Positions 1-6,224 of a DNA stretch of 10,730 bases are shown here, one piece after another. Position numbers and translations under genes: made by a program. The notes below the pieces were generated by a model. That model ran no database searches and was not told the DNA's origin. It saw only the letters and a program-made list of their open reading frames with translations. This stretch comes from Actinomycetes bacterium (GTDB lineage: Bacteria > Actinomycetota > Actinomycetes > Propionibacteriales > Propionibacteriaceae), in contig JAKOQD010000263.1 of assembly GCA_029778515.1 (NCBI GenBank), positions 1-10,730 of the forward strand, in the 5' to 3' direction. Positions within the stretch are counted from its first letter, which is position 1. The number at the start of each line of letters is the position of its first letter.

Positions 1-1
1 C

Positions 2-547
2 GGGCTGATCCAGCCGCGGGTGACCGATCCGGAGTCCGAGGACGACCCCACGCGCTGGATTCCACGCACCCGCAAGGGCAACCCCCGGCATTCCAGCGCA
101 GTGTTCAGTCTGTGGGAGGGCGCAGTTGCCATCCCGCGTGAGGTGTTCGACAGCGCAGGCGGCTGGCCAGGATCGTTCTGGTACGCCCACGAGGGCATCG
201 AGCTGGCCTGGCGAGTCTGGGACAGCGGGCGCATCGTCTGGTACGCCGGTGACATCACGGCCTGCCACCCGGTGATGCACCCCACCCGGCACGCCGACTA
301 CTACCGGCTCAACGCCCGCAACCGGGTCTGGCTGGCGCGGCGCAACCTCCCGTGGCCGGTGGGTGTGCCCTATGTCGCGAGTTGGACGGCTGTCCAGCGG
401 CTGCGCTCGCGGCGCGATCCAGACGCGTGGCGCGCGTGGTGGGGTGGCTTCCGGGAGGGCTGGCGCGAGGACCCGGGCCCACGGCGGCCGCTGCAGTGGT
501 CGACGGTGCTGGAGATGGCCCGGTACGGCCGACCGCCGGTGATCTAG
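2..547 (+). CDS. Family 2 glycosyltransferase, C-terminal part (5' end outside window)
   Basis: The frame is open from base 2, so the GTG at 20 is very likely an internal Val and not the start; the N-terminal nucleotide-sugar-binding half lies upstream. Visible is the acceptor/catalytic half of a GT-A fold GT2 enzyme. SLWEGAVAIPREVFDSAGGW (ending about nt 167) is the usual 'G-A-x-x-x-x-R-x-x-F...GGWP' block before the catalytic acidic motif, here HEGIELAWRVWDSG (about nt 188-229), equivalent to the ED/HE-x-x-D/E-L-x-x-R motif. It is followed by a conserved YYRLNARNRVWLARRNLPWP stretch and a basic tail. Such enzymes move a sugar from a nucleotide donor to a polymer or lipid carrier at the inner membrane face. 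The next genes are wall-polymer enzymes, so a role in polymer glycosylation or linkage assembly is likely; donor and acceptor cannot be read. It ends with TAG at 545-547. Confidence 0.85.
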   Translation, partial: GLIQPRVTDPESEDDPTRWIPRTRKGNPRHSSAVFSLWEGAVAIPREVFDSAGGWPGSFWYAHEGIELAWRVWDSGRIVWYAGDITACHPVMHPTRHADYYRLNARNRVWLARRNLPWPVGVPYVASWTAVQRLRSRRDPDAWRAWWGGFREGWREDPGPRRPLQWSTVLEMARYGRPPVI

Positions 548-582
548 CCCAGACCCGCCGCTTCACCCTTCTGAGAATCTTG

Positions 583-604
583 CACCGTTGCGCACCAAAC
601 GGTG
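583..604 (+). repeat. 7-bp hairpin, possible terminator of the GT2 gene or operator
   Basis: CACCGTT (583-589) and AACGGTG (598-604) are perfect reverse complements around an 8-nt loop, 36 nt after the GT2 stop codon. No T-tract follows, so a canonical intrinsic terminator is not shown. Confidence 0.4.
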
Positions 605-621
605 AACGTCATGGCACTCCC

Positions 622-658
622 CGAAACTCCACTGTGAAGTTCCACACAGTCAGTTTCG
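622..658 (+). terminator. 37-nt interrupted hairpin, candidate terminator or regulatory stem
   Basis: CGAAACT (622-628) pairs with AGTTTCG (652-658), and ACTGTG (631-636) pairs with CACAGT (645-650). They form one 13-bp stem with a small asymmetric bulge (2 nt left, 1 nt right) and an 8-nt loop. It stands between the end of the GT2 gene and the start of the RTX gene. Only a weak T run (TTTCGTT) follows, so a terminator is a guess; an operator or 5' leader structure of the RTX gene is equally possible. Confidence 0.4.
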
Positions 659-694
659 TTCGGATTCGCAGCGGGCACCACAAGATCAACACCT

Positions 695-701
695 GAGGGG
701 G
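695..701 (+). promoter_or_regulatory. Ribosome binding site of the RTX-type gene
   Basis: GAGGGGG lies 4 nt before the ATG at 706. It is a good purine-rich Shine-Dalgarno sequence that fixes this start, in contrast to most other genes here, which have no clear SD. Confidence 0.7.
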
Positions 702-705
702 CTTA

Positions 706-2190
706 ATGCTGCGCACCAGCGCGCTACTCTGCACAACCGCACTGGCCTTTTGCCTGACCGTTGTACCGGCTCAAGCGACGGCGGTGGCGAAGTCGCCGGT
801 CACGACGGTGAACGGCCACCAGTGCAGCATTGTCGGCACGAACAAAGCCGACGTCCTCACCGGTACGCCGGAGCCCGACATCATCTGCGGACTCGGCGGC
901 GACGACACCATCGACGGACGGGGTGGCAACGACATCATCCTGGCCGGGCTCGGCGACGACGAAGTGCTCGGTGGCCATGGACACGACACGATCCACGCCG
1001 ATGGCGGCAACGACCTAGCGGTCGGCGGGCCAGGTAACGACACCATGCGTGGCACGTTCGGCCGCAATCGTCTCCTGGGCGGCAGCGGCAGCGACGCGAT
1101 CACCGGCGGCACCCAGATCGACGTGGTACTCGGCGGGCCGGGTAAGGACACCATCAACGGTTCCAGCGGCAACGACACGATCAAGGGCGGGGCCGGCGAC
1201 GACGTCATGGACGGCTGGCTCGGCGACGACAGCGTGACTGGCCAGAGCGGCCGCGACGAGGTCCGCGGCTATCGGGGCGTCGACACCCTGCACGGGGGTT
1301 CCGCCGGCGACTGGCTGATCGGCGAGCGCGGTACCGACGGTTTCGACGGCGCCTCGGGTAGCAACGGATGTGATGCCGTGGACAGCGAGACCCAGCAGAA
1401 CTGCCGCAACGACACGCGAGCGCCGCGGATCCTCGGCGGTGACGGCGGCGGCGAGATGCTGCCTTACAGCACGGGTGAAGGTAACCGCGCCATCCCGGAC
1501 TACTACAGCAACGGCGGCGGCTTCACGCTGCGACTGGCAGACGACACTGGCATCTACGCGGTCGAGGCTTGGCTACAGGGCGAGGAACAGGGCGAGAAGG
1601 GCAAAGGCTCCCTGGGCCGCATCACCCGCGTCTCGGGCAACCTGAACGACGGCGTTTGGCAGACTGCCGAAGCCAGCGTTGGGAAGTACGCGTGGTCGGG
1701 CAGTTACGACGTCCATGTAAAGGTCACCGACCTCGCCGGCAAGACCACCAGCCAGGTGTTACCGGGGCGGTTCACCCTCAACAACCCCAACGAGAACCGG
1801 GGACCTGTGGTGCGGGATCTGCGCGTGCACGGGCTGGGCCCGGATGGCACGGTCGACAGTTCACAGGGAGCCCTGCTGCGCATCGAGTTCGACCTGTATG
1901 ACGCGGCGGGGATTCACAAACAGCTGTCGTCGATGTTCGTGCTGGGCGACAAGCAACCCGACAGCTCGTATCCCTGGAATGTGATCGGGCACAGGTACCT
2001 CACGCTTGACAGCGGCGATGAAGTCAGGGGAACGTACTCCGCGATTGTCGACGTGCCAGCCGGGACGCCCAAGGGCGAGTACTGGATCGAAACGATGCTC
2101 ACCGATTACGAGCAGCGCAAGATCACCTACAGCAAGCCGGGTCGCGGTCAGGCCTACCCCAGCGATGCCTGGCGCATCACGGTGAAGTGA
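706..2190 (+). CDS. Secreted RTX-type calcium-binding repeat protein with two C-terminal beta-sandwich-like domains
   Basis: A 494-residue protein with a Sec signal peptide: hydrophobic core around residues 6-20 and an AQA cleavage site near residue 24. Residues about 62-218 hold roughly sixteen nonapeptide repeats of the GGxGxDxφx type (for example GGDDTIDGRGGNDII), which in the RTX/hemolysin-type family fold into a Ca2+-bound parallel beta-roll. Four cysteines bracket the roll (C40, C61 before; C222, C233 after), suggesting disulfide-locked caps. Residues about 238-358 and 366-494 look like two tandem related domains, each with a 'DxxGI' segment and a late 'GxY...V' segment ending in a 'TD' turn (TDLAGKTTS; TDYEQRKITYS), reminiscent of Ig-like/cadherin-like surface modules. 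No enzyme motif, LPXTG or C-terminal membrane anchor is seen. It is probably exported by Sec, unlike type I-secreted proteobacterial RTX toxins. A structural or adhesive role is likely; toxicity is not supported. Confidence 0.85.
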   Translation: MLRTSALLCTTALAFCLTVVPAQATAVAKSPVTTVNGHQCSIVGTNKADVLTGTPEPDIICGLGGDDTIDGRGGNDIILAGLGDDEVLGGHGHDTIHADGGNDLAVGGPGNDTMRGTFGRNRLLGGSGSDAITGGTQIDVVLGGPGKDTINGSSGNDTIKGGAGDDVMDGWLGDDSVTGQSGRDEVRGYRGVDTLHGGSAGDWLIGERGTDGFDGASGSNGCDAVDSETQQNCRNDTRAPRILGGDGGGEMLPYSTGEGNRAIPDYYSNGGGFTLRLADDTGIYAVEAWLQGEEQGEKGKGSLGRITRVSGNLNDGVWQTAEASVGKYAWSGSYDVHVKVTDLAGKTTSQVLPGRFTLNNPNENRGPVVRDLRVHGLGPDGTVDSSQGALLRIEFDLYDAAGIHKQLSSMFVLGDKQPDSSYPWNVIGHRYLTLDSGDEVRGTYSAIVDVPAGTPKGEYWIETMLTDYEQRKITYSKPGRGQAYPSDAWRITVK

Positions 2191-2226
2191 ACTGACCCCT
2201 CAGCAGGCGTGGGTTGACGCCGTCAG

Positions 2227-2247
2227 GCCAGACACCTTCGATCTGGC
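2227..2247. terminator. Hairpin between convergent genes, candidate bidirectional terminator
   Basis: GCCAGA (2227-2232) and TCTGGC (2242-2247) form a 6-bp stem with a 9-nt loop in the short gap between the RTX gene (stop at 2190) and the convergent CDP-alcohol phosphatidyltransferase gene. The right arm touches the TAG stop of the minus-strand gene. No strong T-tract is present on either strand. Confidence 0.35.
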
Positions 2248-3992
2248 TAGCCCATCAACCAGCTGCGCAGCGAGTCCAGCACCGCGACCACGGCGAGGTA
2301 CAGCGCGAACCACAACCACGCACCTGAGCCGAACACGAGCAGCAGCACGATCGCGACCAGCACCCGGCCAGCTGCGCCCAGCAACAGCACTGTCCCCCGG
2401 CGGTCGGGCAGGACCTGCTGATTGCGAATCCGGTAAATCACGTCGTAGTGCCGCCAAGCCGAGGCCGCCAGCAGGGCGAAGACCGCGGCGCCAGCAGGCT
2501 GGGATGCAAACCAAGCCACAGCCAGCAGAATCACCATTTCGCTGGTCCGGGCCACGGACGGCGCCATCCAGCCCAGCCGGCCGCGTGGGCCGCTGCCATA
2601 GGCCACCCCATACAGCCCGAGCGCGATGGCATAGCCGGCGAGCACTACCCACGGCGCACCGGCTGCGGCTGCAACCATCACGAGCAGACCGAGCAGAGCT
2701 GCCGGACCCCACTGCATCCGGTCGGCTTCCCAAGCCGGGAAGCCAGGGTCGGTGATCGCCACCAACTGCGGCCGCACCACCGGATCGATGGGCACATGGC
2801 TCCACCGGATCCGGGTCAACACCGTGTACGCCAGGCTCAGTGCGCCCAGTGCAACCAGCACTGAGAACGTCAGCCACGGACCGGTCAGCGGCAACAAGAC
2901 CGCAACCAGCAGCCAGCGTTCGGCGATCGGCATGCCCAGGACCCGTCGCCACGACGGCGGCCGGACGCTCGGCGGCACAACGCCCGCTGCCTGCCACGGA
3001 TCCGGTTCGGCGCTCATGGGAATGGCGCGCGGCCGCCAGGGTGGGAAGCGCAACGACCAGCCGTAGTCCAGGAAGTGCTTGGACGTGAACAGGATCAGGC
3101 AACTCAGGATCAGCAACCAGAAGTCCTGCTGCCCGACCGCCCAGGCGACGGCGAACCAGACCGCGTACTCCTTGACGCGGTCACCAACCGCGTCGAGCCA
3201 TGCGCCGCCCCGGCTATAGCGATGAGTCCAGCGCGCGACTTCGCCGTCGACGCAGTCCAGCACCAGCGAGACGATCATGAGCACTGCCGTAGCCAGGTAG
3301 CCCCATCGGGTTCCCAGCACCGCGGTGGCCACGGCGCTGGCCCCGACAATCAGGCTGGCGACCGTGACGGTGGTCGGCGCCAGGCCGGCTTTCACTGCCC
3401 ACGGCGTGATCTGACGGGACAGGGGCCGCACGGTGCGCTCGGACAACCAACCGTCGCCGCCGCGCGCGCAGCGCCGGGCCTGCAGCCTTACCGGGTCGGA
3501 GTCGCGTCCGACCGCCCGGCCGATCCGGAACGGCGCGGCGTAGACCGGTTTGACCTCGACGGCCTGCATGACCAGCAGGCTCAGCACCTGCTCCCACAAA
3601 GCCCCGGGGGGTCCGTCCGGGATGCGGGCCAGGGCGTGATCGAGCGCAGGACGGTCGGCTTCGGCGACCTGCAAGCACCCAGCGGCCGTGCCGTTGGAGG
3701 AGTCCAGGGGCGCCTGTGACGTTCCGGCCCCGACCACGACGCCGCTCGCGATCCGGACCTGGGCAGTGCCGCCGACCCCGACCAGCACCCGTGTGCCCTG
3801 TGGGGCACAAACATCCTCGATCGGGTAAAGGCCCGAGCAGTCGAGCTCAGCATCCACCAGGACGATGTCGCCAGGCGTACGAGCCAGCAATTCGGCCAGA
3901 TCAGCAGCGCTTGCCACCTGCCCGGCCACTGGCTCGCCCAGCAGATCGGCGATTTGTGGCGCCCTTTCACCGATCACTACGACAGCCGCCAC
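2247..3992 (-). CDS. Multidomain membrane CDP-alcohol phosphatidyltransferase (DUF5941-like C-terminus)
   Basis: A 581-residue protein starting at GTG 3992. The signature of the CDP-alcohol phosphatidyltransferase family, D-x2-D-G-x2-A-R-x8-G-x3-D-x3-D, is complete: D246, D249, G250, A253, R254, G263, D267, D271, so the metal-binding and catalytic residues are intact. This core sits in membrane helices (about 207-227, 230-248, 276-302), with further hydrophobic segments near 359-393, 430-466, 485-512 and 535-577. Residues 1-180 are soluble and not recognised by me. The C-terminal third, with the RHYDVIYRIR stretch (514-523), resembles the DUF5941 region of actinobacterial homologues. Family enzymes transfer a phospho-alcohol from a CDP-alcohol to an acceptor alcohol with release of CMP. 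The gene diverges from a nucleotidylyltransferase that could make the CDP-alcohol. The alcohol is unknown (glycerol, ribitol, inositol and choline are options). It is about three times the size of a minimal family member. Confidence 0.87.
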   Translation of the reverse strand: MAAVVVIGERAPQIADLLGEPVAGQVASAADLAELLARTPGDIVLVDAELDCSGLYPIEDVCAPQGTRVLVGVGGTAQVRIASGVVVGAGTSQAPLDSSNGTAAGCLQVAEADRPALDHALARIPDGPPGALWEQVLSLLVMQAVEVKPVYAAPFRIGRAVGRDSDPVRLQARRCARGGDGWLSERTVRPLSRQITPWAVKAGLAPTTVTVASLIVGASAVATAVLGTRWGYLATAVLMIVSLVLDCVDGEVARWTHRYSRGGAWLDAVGDRVKEYAVWFAVAWAVGQQDFWLLILSCLILFTSKHFLDYGWSLRFPPWRPRAIPMSAEPDPWQAAGVVPPSVRPPSWRRVLGMPIAERWLLVAVLLPLTGPWLTFSVLVALGALSLAYTVLTRIRWSHVPIDPVVRPQLVAITDPGFPAWEADRMQWGPAALLGLLVMVAAAAGAPWVVLAGYAIALGLYGVAYGSGPRGRLGWMAPSVARTSEMVILLAVAWFASQPAGAAVFALLAASAWRHYDVIYRIRNQQVLPDRRGTVLLLGAAGRVLVAIVLLLVFGSGAWLWFALYLAVVAVLDSLRSWLMG

Positions 3993-3999
3993 GCTCCGA

Positions 4000-4005
4000 A
4001 ACGTA
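4000..4005 (-). promoter_or_regulatory. -10 box TACGTT, leaderless-type promoter of the CDP-alcohol transferase gene
   Basis: Read on the minus strand, TACGTT fits the actinobacterial -10 pattern TAnnnT and ends 7 nt before the GTG at 3992. This places the transcription start at or next to the start codon. A GGAG directly before the GTG is only 1 nt away, too close for a normal SD, which favours leaderless translation. Confidence 0.5.
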
Positions 4006-4040
4006 GCAGCGGAGGCGTCGGGCTCGGGTTCTGGTCAGCA

Positions 4041-4072
4041 TTCGGTCATCTGGTGGCGCGTGAGTGACCGAA
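4041..4072. repeat. 8-bp inverted repeat, candidate operator in the divergent region
   Basis: TTCGGTCA (4041-4048) and TGACCGAA (4065-4072) are perfect reverse complements separated by 16 bp. The similarity extends outward to CATTCGGTCA / TGACCGAAATG with one extra base. The position between divergent promoters suits a dimeric regulator controlling both directions, but no regulator gene is in the window. Confidence 0.45.
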
Positions 4073-4152
4073 ATGGCGAGCAGGCGCGAGGGCAGGCGCC
4101 GACCTGACCCCGCCAACCGTCACAATGGGACGAGACGACGAACGGAGCGCAG

Positions 4153-4845
4153 ATGACGATCCAGGTGGCGATCCTTGCCGCAGGTATGGGCACTCGGTTG
4201 GGCCGGCCGTGGCCGAAGCCGCTCACCAAGCTCGACGACGGCCGCAGCATCATGGGTCAGCAGCGCGACAACATCAGCGAGGTGTTCGGCGAGCAGGCCC
4301 GGGTCATCACGGTCGTCGGCTTCAAACTGGAGAGCATCCTGGAGGAGTTCCCGGACGGCCTGTTCGTCTACAACGAGAACTTCGACACCACCAACACCTC
4401 CAAGAGCCTGCTGAAGGCGCTGCGAATGTCCGGCAGCGGTCCTGTGGTCTGGATGAACGGGGACGTGGTGTTCGACGGAGAGGTGCTGCGCCGTTTGGAG
4501 TCCAGCATCCTGCGCGGCGACAACGTGATCTGCGTGAACACCGCCACGGTCGCCGAGGAAGAGGTGAAGTACACCGTCGACGAGTCCGGCCACGTGAAGG
4601 AACTGAGTAAGCAGGTCCAGAACGCCCTGGGCGAGGCCGTGGGGATCAACCTGATCTCCGCCAAGGACAAGGCCCGCCTGGTCGAGTGCCTCGACGAGTG
4701 CGACGAGCAGGACTACTTCGAACGCGGCATCGAGCTCGCGATCGAGAAGCACGGGATCGCTTTCACCCCGGTTGACATCTCCGACCTGTTCGCCGTCGAG
4801 ATCGACTTCGACGACGACCTCGCCCGCGCCAACGCTCGCTCCTGA
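4153..4845 (+). CDS. Nucleotidylyltransferase, LicC/phosphocholine cytidylyltransferase-like
   Basis: A 230-residue GT-A-like nucleotidyltransferase. The N-terminal nucleotide-binding loop is LAAGMGTRLG (residues 8-17), followed by the PKPL block with K22. YNENFDTTNTSKSLLKAL (73-90) resembles the 'YNxxYxxxNxxxSL' segment of LicC-type enzymes. MNGD (101-104) supplies the first metal-binding Asp (D104), and the late EID (216-218) is the usual second acidic site. Such enzymes condense CTP (or another NTP) with a phospho-alcohol or sugar-1-phosphate to give CDP-alcohol/NDP-sugar and pyrophosphate in the cytosol. With a CDP-alcohol phosphatidyltransferase on one side and a CDP-glycerol-type polymerase 4 bp downstream, CTP and a polyol phosphate are the likely substrates. 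Which polyol cannot be read. The start is fixed by GGAG at 4144-4147. It forms an operon with the next gene. Confidence 0.88.
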   Translation: MTIQVAILAAGMGTRLGRPWPKPLTKLDDGRSIMGQQRDNISEVFGEQARVITVVGFKLESILEEFPDGLFVYNENFDTTNTSKSLLKALRMSGSGPVVWMNGDVVFDGEVLRRLESSILRGDNVICVNTATVAEEEVKYTVDESGHVKELSKQVQNALGEAVGINLISAKDKARLVECLDECDEQDYFERGIELAIEKHGIAFTPVDISDLFAVEIDFDDDLARANARS

Positions 4846-4849
4846 CGCC

Positions 4850-6172
4850 ATGGCCATCGATTCCCCCAAGCAGCCAAGTAAGGCCAAGCAGATCTACTGG
4901 GCCGTGCGCCGGGTGATGACCCAGGGGCAGCCCGCCATCGAGCAGTGGCAGTCCCAGACCGGCGATCGCGCACTGCCCGAGGACCACTTCCAGACCCTCG
5001 TGTACTACGCCGATGGCCCGGTGAACCTCTACCAGTTGCGCCAGTGGTACGAGCCGTTGCAGGCACTCGATGCCGAGGCACCCGTGCTGATTGTGTGCCG
5101 CTCGGTGACTGCCGCGCTGGAACTCCTCGATGAATGCCCGCTGCCGGTGGCCTATGCCGGCCGGGTGGAGGACCTGGAGAATCTCGTCGAGCGGCAGCGC
5201 TTCAGCGCCGCGCTCTACGTCAACCAGAACACCCGCAACTTCCAGTTGATGCGCTTCAACACCATGCTGCACGTGTTCATCAGTCACGGCGAGAGCGACA
5301 AGTCCTACATGGTCTCGGGTCAGACCAAGTGCTACGACTACTCGTTCATCGCCGGTGAGGCCGCCGCCGACCGGCTGGCCGCGAACCTCATCAACTACGA
5401 CGTGGACGCCAAGACCATCCGCATCGGCCGTCCCCAGCTCGATGTGCCGAGCGCGACGACTCCGCCGCCGCTGCCACAGGACGATCGGACCGTGGTCTTC
5501 TATGCGCCGACCACCGAGGGCGATCGCCCGAGCATGCGCTATTCGTCGCTGGTTTCCCACGGGGTGCCCATGGTCAAGGCGCTGCTGGCCGACTCCCGGT
5601 ACCGGCTGGTTTTCCGTCCCCATGCCCGCACAGGCCTGTTCAGCGACGATCATGCCAAGGCCCGCGACGAGATCAACGCCCTGATCGCTGCCGCCAACCT
5701 GGCCGATCCGGGTGCCGGGCACCTCGCCGACACCACGCCCACATTCGACTGGCAGTTGGACGTCTGCGACGTGTGTATCGCTGATGTCAGCGCCGTGGTG
5801 ATCGACTGGCTGACGACTGGGAAGCCGGTGGTGGTCACGAAACCCGCGAACCCCGCCGCGCCGGTCCCGAGCGAGGGCTTCATCGCCAGTATCGAGTTGC
5901 TGAAGCCGAAGCAGGCATCGGCGATCGTCGAGGTGCTGGACCGGGTCACCAGTGATGAGACCCTCGCGCAACAGCGCCAGGAATGGACCCGCTACTACTT
6001 CGGTGACACCACTCCCGGCGCAGCGATGCAGGCCTGGCTCGATGCCTGCCGGCGGGTGCGCGAGGAATGCGCCACCTCTTTGCAGGGACATCCCGCGCTG
6101 GGCGACCCAGACGTGGGCGCCGTGGAGCACCGGGAGGTCAGCCCGCTGGAGGAACTCGACATCGAGAGCTGA
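4850..6172 (+). CDS. CDP-glycerol glycerophosphotransferase family protein (TagB/TagF fold)
   Basis: A 440-residue soluble or peripheral enzyme of the TagB/TagF type, which moves polyol phosphate from a CDP-polyol to a growing lipid-linked polymer at the inner membrane face. Marks of the GT-B-like fold are: HGESDK at 146-151 (first conserved His, H146), FYAPTTEG (217-224, the 'YAPTWR' block), FRPHAR (255-260, second conserved His, H258) and CIADVSAVVIDWLTTGKPVV (309-328, the 'ITDYSS.xFD' donor-binding block with D312 and S314). Start: ATG 4850, 4 nt after the previous stop. No clear SD is seen, so translational coupling is likely. The same frame is open upstream to an ATG at 4772, but that extension is a Ser/Thr/Pro-rich shadow inside the preceding gene. 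Compared with full TagF it lacks a long N-terminal domain, so TagB-like priming or a different polyol is possible. The acidic tail is not recognised. Confidence 0.87.
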   Translation: MAIDSPKQPSKAKQIYWAVRRVMTQGQPAIEQWQSQTGDRALPEDHFQTLVYYADGPVNLYQLRQWYEPLQALDAEAPVLIVCRSVTAALELLDECPLPVAYAGRVEDLENLVERQRFSAALYVNQNTRNFQLMRFNTMLHVFISHGESDKSYMVSGQTKCYDYSFIAGEAAADRLAANLINYDVDAKTIRIGRPQLDVPSATTPPPLPQDDRTVVFYAPTTEGDRPSMRYSSLVSHGVPMVKALLADSRYRLVFRPHARTGLFSDDHAKARDEINALIAAANLADPGAGHLADTTPTFDWQLDVCDVCIADVSAVVIDWLTTGKPVVVTKPANPAAPVPSEGFIASIELLKPKQASAIVEVLDRVTSDETLAQQRQEWTRYYFGDTTPGAAMQAWLDACRRVREECATSLQGHPALGDPDVGAVEHREVSPLEELDIES

Positions 6173-6224
6173 CGTGGGGGATTTCGCGCAAAGAAGGCCA
6201 GATCCGGCGCCCTATGCGCAGATG

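Larger units (their letters stand above)
548..705 (+). other. Intergenic region with two inverted repeats upstream of the RTX gene
   Basis: No coding potential is supported here. Two hairpins are visible: CACCGTT/AACGGTG at 583-589/598-604, and a longer interrupted stem at 622-658. The only clear ribosome binding site is GAGGGGG at 695-701, 4 nt before the ATG at 706. I see no confident -35/-10 pair for the downstream gene; CAAGAT (681-686) is a weak -10 candidate. Confidence 0.6.
3993..4152. promoter_or_regulatory. Divergent promoter region of the CDP-alcohol transferase and nucleotidyltransferase genes
   Basis: These 160 bp separate two divergent genes. They contain a leaderless-type -10 box for the minus-strand gene (4000-4005), an inverted repeat (4041-4048/4065-4072), and a GGAG SD (4144-4147) 5 nt before the ATG at 4153. 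CACAAT (4121-4126) is a possible -10 for the plus-strand gene, one base from TAnnnT; no good -35 was found. No ORF is supported here. Confidence 0.6.

Noticed and set aside
4772..4849. Upstream extension of the TagB-like protein to an ATG at 4772
   Set aside because: The extra 26 residues are Ser/Thr/Pro-rich, overlap the end of the nucleotidyltransferase in another frame, and resemble a GC-rich shadow. ATG 4850, 4 nt after the previous stop, is preferred.
4120..4887. 255-residue minus-strand open frame opposite the nucleotidyltransferase
   Set aside because: Low-complexity Val/Leu/Asp/His content; the plus-strand gene has clear nucleotidyltransferase motifs.
4763..6130. 455-residue open frame on the minus strand opposite the TagB-like gene
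   Set aside because: It is His/Gly/Val-rich with no recognisable motif, and the plus strand encodes a clear TagB/TagF-type enzyme with conserved motifs. A typical high-GC antisense frame.
6173..6224. Terminator between the convergent TagB-like and sulfotransferase A genes
   Set aside because: Only weak complementarity (GCGCA/TGCGC with a 24-nt loop) and no T-tract.
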